Assembly: GCF_008831285.2 (NCBI RefSeq)
Contig: NC_045140.1
Location: forward strand, 18,908,370-18,972,369
Reading direction: 5' to 3'
Source: Nymphaea colorata
Taxonomy: Eukaryota; Streptophyta; Magnoliopsida; Nymphaeales; Nymphaeaceae
DNA: 64,000 nt
The translations under genes were made by a program, and so were the position numbers. Below, piece by piece: positions 62,501 through 64,000 of the stretch (its first letter is position 1; every line of letters begins with the position of its first letter). Below the pieces are notes generated by a model. That model was given only the letters and a program-made list of their open reading frames with translations. It was not told the DNA's origin and ran no database searches.

Positions 62501-64000
62501 TACTGTTTTCAATAAGGTAACAACTATGATATCAATTGTGAGTCCTTTTTCTTAGGCTAAGGTAGTAGATGAGGTAAGGTCCTTTTATTGTCCCAGAAAA
62601 AAAAAATTGTTCCCTTCAGGTGTTGAAACAGGATTGAAATAGTAGGTGCAGTGGTGGTGGGCTGCTTTTCTGGTTCTCACTGATGTGGATATAAATTCTT
62701 AACCTCTCTCTGTCTCTGTCTGTCTCCCTCTCTCTCTCTCTCAAACACACACTCTCTCACATTTTTAAGGTCCTTAGTACCATCTTCTTTTCAGATAAAA
62801 CAAAATGGGTTCACAATTTTTTTATATTATGTGTCTATGTCTGAAGTTTTTCCAAGAAAATCCAATTTCATATATCTCAATGCTATTCTATGATGTGCAA
62901 GTCCTGCAAATAAGCCTGTGACTGAAGTGTTCTATACCTAAGCTATAAGAAATCTCTGTTGTCACCACTTGGGTGAGTGTGTGTGTATGTGTTTGTGCAT
63001 GCACTGGTAGCAACATTTGATGTAGAGTGTGACAATTCATATTGTTGAGTATAAGTCATAAGTGGTCCAGAATAAGAATGATATATTAATGTAATATAGG
63101 ATATGATAAGGTTGTGAATTTTGTTTTTTATCTTTCTGATGAAGCTGTCATGTAACATTTAATAAATCATGATTTGCATAAAACATTGAGTGCTGGAGTA
63201 AGAAAAAAAAATGCTGTAACAGAATGCATATTTTCACTAGAAATGATTAAAACTTAACAACATAGATCTTCCCACACTCAAACTATTGTGAAGCAGAAAA
63301 AAAAGGTTTGTACTTTTAACTGCCCAAGGCTTGAACTACTTAATTGTCATAAAAAAAATTCGTTTTGAAGAAATCTTTACAGAAAAGAAAAGGGACCAGG
63401 AAAGCCTTATCTTTGGTGTATGAGTGGAACCTTAAAATTATTTCACTCCCTTAGATGTATAAGGATATGCTCTGTAACAAAAAGTGTTTAATGGGATTTA
63501 TGATATTTTATGGCCATTCACCATCGCATGTTACATATAGTTATTTGAAATATGCATGGAGCAGGCTGTTGCTGAATCAGGATAAGAAAGAGCTAATGCT
63601 CTTGTAAAAGGATTTTTCATCTATGCGTCATTTTCTATCAGCGGTTGAGGGCAAGCTTGCCGTTAAGTGACATTAACCATAGTAAAGAAACTGGCGAGAC
63701 ATTACTTACTCTTGACAGTATGCATGTTCATGGATTTTAACCACACTAAAAAGTATGAACACAAATGAAAATAGAAATCTTGTTGTCTGTAGAATAAAGC
63801 TTTTATTAAATGAAATGATGAGATGGTCAATATTTTGAAAGATAAAAGCTGACTTCCATTATTTATGCTGCCGCCTTCAGGCATCGATTCTGGTTTTCTT
63901 GGTTTCATGCTGTGAAACATACTTAAATGTGAAATTGTTGTCTTAAAGTTTTCAAAACCACTTTTACAGGTCCTTGGCCTCATCCAGAAACTAAAAGGAA
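50528..64000 (+). CDS. MBD9: MBD9-like chromatin regulator (PHD-MBD-FYR-DDT-bromodomain), 5' part, truncated by window end
   Basis: A large nuclear protein; Arabidopsis MBD9 works with SWR1/ISWI remodellers in H2A.Z deposition and affects flowering and branching. Exons: 50528-51030, 51271-51982, 52248-53363, 53486-54181, 55946-56248, 59539-59874, 61626-61724 and 63970 onward, about 1,265 residues in the window. Domains: PHD finger (Cys64, Cys67, Cys79, Cys82, His87, Cys90, Cys106, Cys109), AT-hook-like KRRGRPR (about 241-247), MBD (about 274-314, GWRIELKQRG...), FYRN/FYRC-like segment (about 406-490, KIDCRPLY...QIWPVGYES), DDT domain across the exon 3/4 junction (LPLELVGDVLQMWEFLGRF) and a bromodomain split over exons 6-7 (MVSRPLDFRTIDLR, then DVREVWSNI). 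The order matches MBD9. All introns look GT-AG except intron 6, where only a GC donor (GAG|GCACGT) keeps the frame. Introns 4-7 are long (1.7-3.3 kb). Further domains are expected beyond the window. Confidence 0.95.
54561..54655. repeat. Near-perfect hairpin (about 40-bp arms) in MBD9 intron 4
   Basis: Arms at 54561-54600 (acgaatctgccccaaagatt core) and 54615-54655 (aatctttagggcagattcgt core) are inverse copies with three mismatches and one indel, separated by a 14-base loop. The flanks (aggggtcgtttgtcag at 54526) look like a MITE end, so this may be the core of a MITE inserted in the intron. Confidence 0.75.
62704..62742. repeat. CT microsatellite in MBD9 intron 7
   Basis: Interrupted CT units (ctctctctgtctctgtctgt followed by a purer CT run), then a short CA run. 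Confidence 0.9.

Noticed and set aside
1-64000. CRISPR arrays, tRNA/rRNA genes, intact LTR retrotransposons or a clustered biosynthetic/defence system
   Set aside because: No regularly spaced direct repeats, no cloverleaf or rRNA sequence noticed by eye, no paired LTRs, and the five genes are functionally unrelated. A tRNAscan or LTR search was not possible.

Overview
This window is nuclear DNA from a flowering plant. The evidence is intron-rich genes with GT-AG junctions, typical plant gene families (ALDH2B, XTH33-like, ATL-type RING-H2, a TOG/ARM protein, MBD9) and intergenic DNA full of decayed LINEs, MITE-like foldbacks and AT/CT microsatellites. Nothing in the sequence fixes the species.

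Layout. 1-5,930 is repeat-rich intergenic DNA. 6,042-12,344 (+) is a complete 11-exon mitochondrial aldehyde dehydrogenase of the ALDH2B type. 12,345-14,281 holds its 3' flank, a LINE C-terminal relic and a CT/TA microsatellite. 14,282-17,653 (-) is a 4-exon XTH33-like xyloglucan endotransglucosylase/hydrolase; its signal-peptide frame is separated from the mature frame by one base at a C run. 17,654-28,079 is gene-poor and contains MITE-like foldbacks, a possible organelle-derived segment near 20 kb and a LINE reverse-transcriptase relic near 24 kb. 28,080-28,535 (-) is a single-exon membrane-anchored RING-H2 (ATL-type) protein. 28,536-37,760 is gene-poor and includes a Harbinger/Tourist-like MITE with a TAA target duplication. 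37,761-44,725 (-) is a 5-coding-exon ARM/TOG protein with a 5.4-kb last intron and a GC-rich presumed promoter at 45.5-46.1 kb. 46.1-50.1 kb is intergenic. 50,528 to the window end (+) is the 5' part of an MBD9-like chromatin regulator with PHD, AT-hook-like, MBD, FYRN/FYRC-like, DDT and bromodomain segments. The gene continues past 64,000.

The five genes are functionally unrelated neighbours (mitochondrial aldehyde oxidation, cell-wall remodelling, ubiquitination, microtubule binding, chromatin), as is usual in plant genomes. I found no operon-like cluster, CRISPR array, or clearly new multi-gene system. The most useful second looks are the XTH reading-frame break, the apparent GC-AG intron with a NAGNAG acceptor in the MBD9 bromodomain, the near-perfect hairpin in MBD9 intron 4, the organelle-like block, and several unclassified repeat families with members in and between the genes. 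All exon boundaries were placed by eye from splice consensus plus recalled family sequence; no alignment was run.
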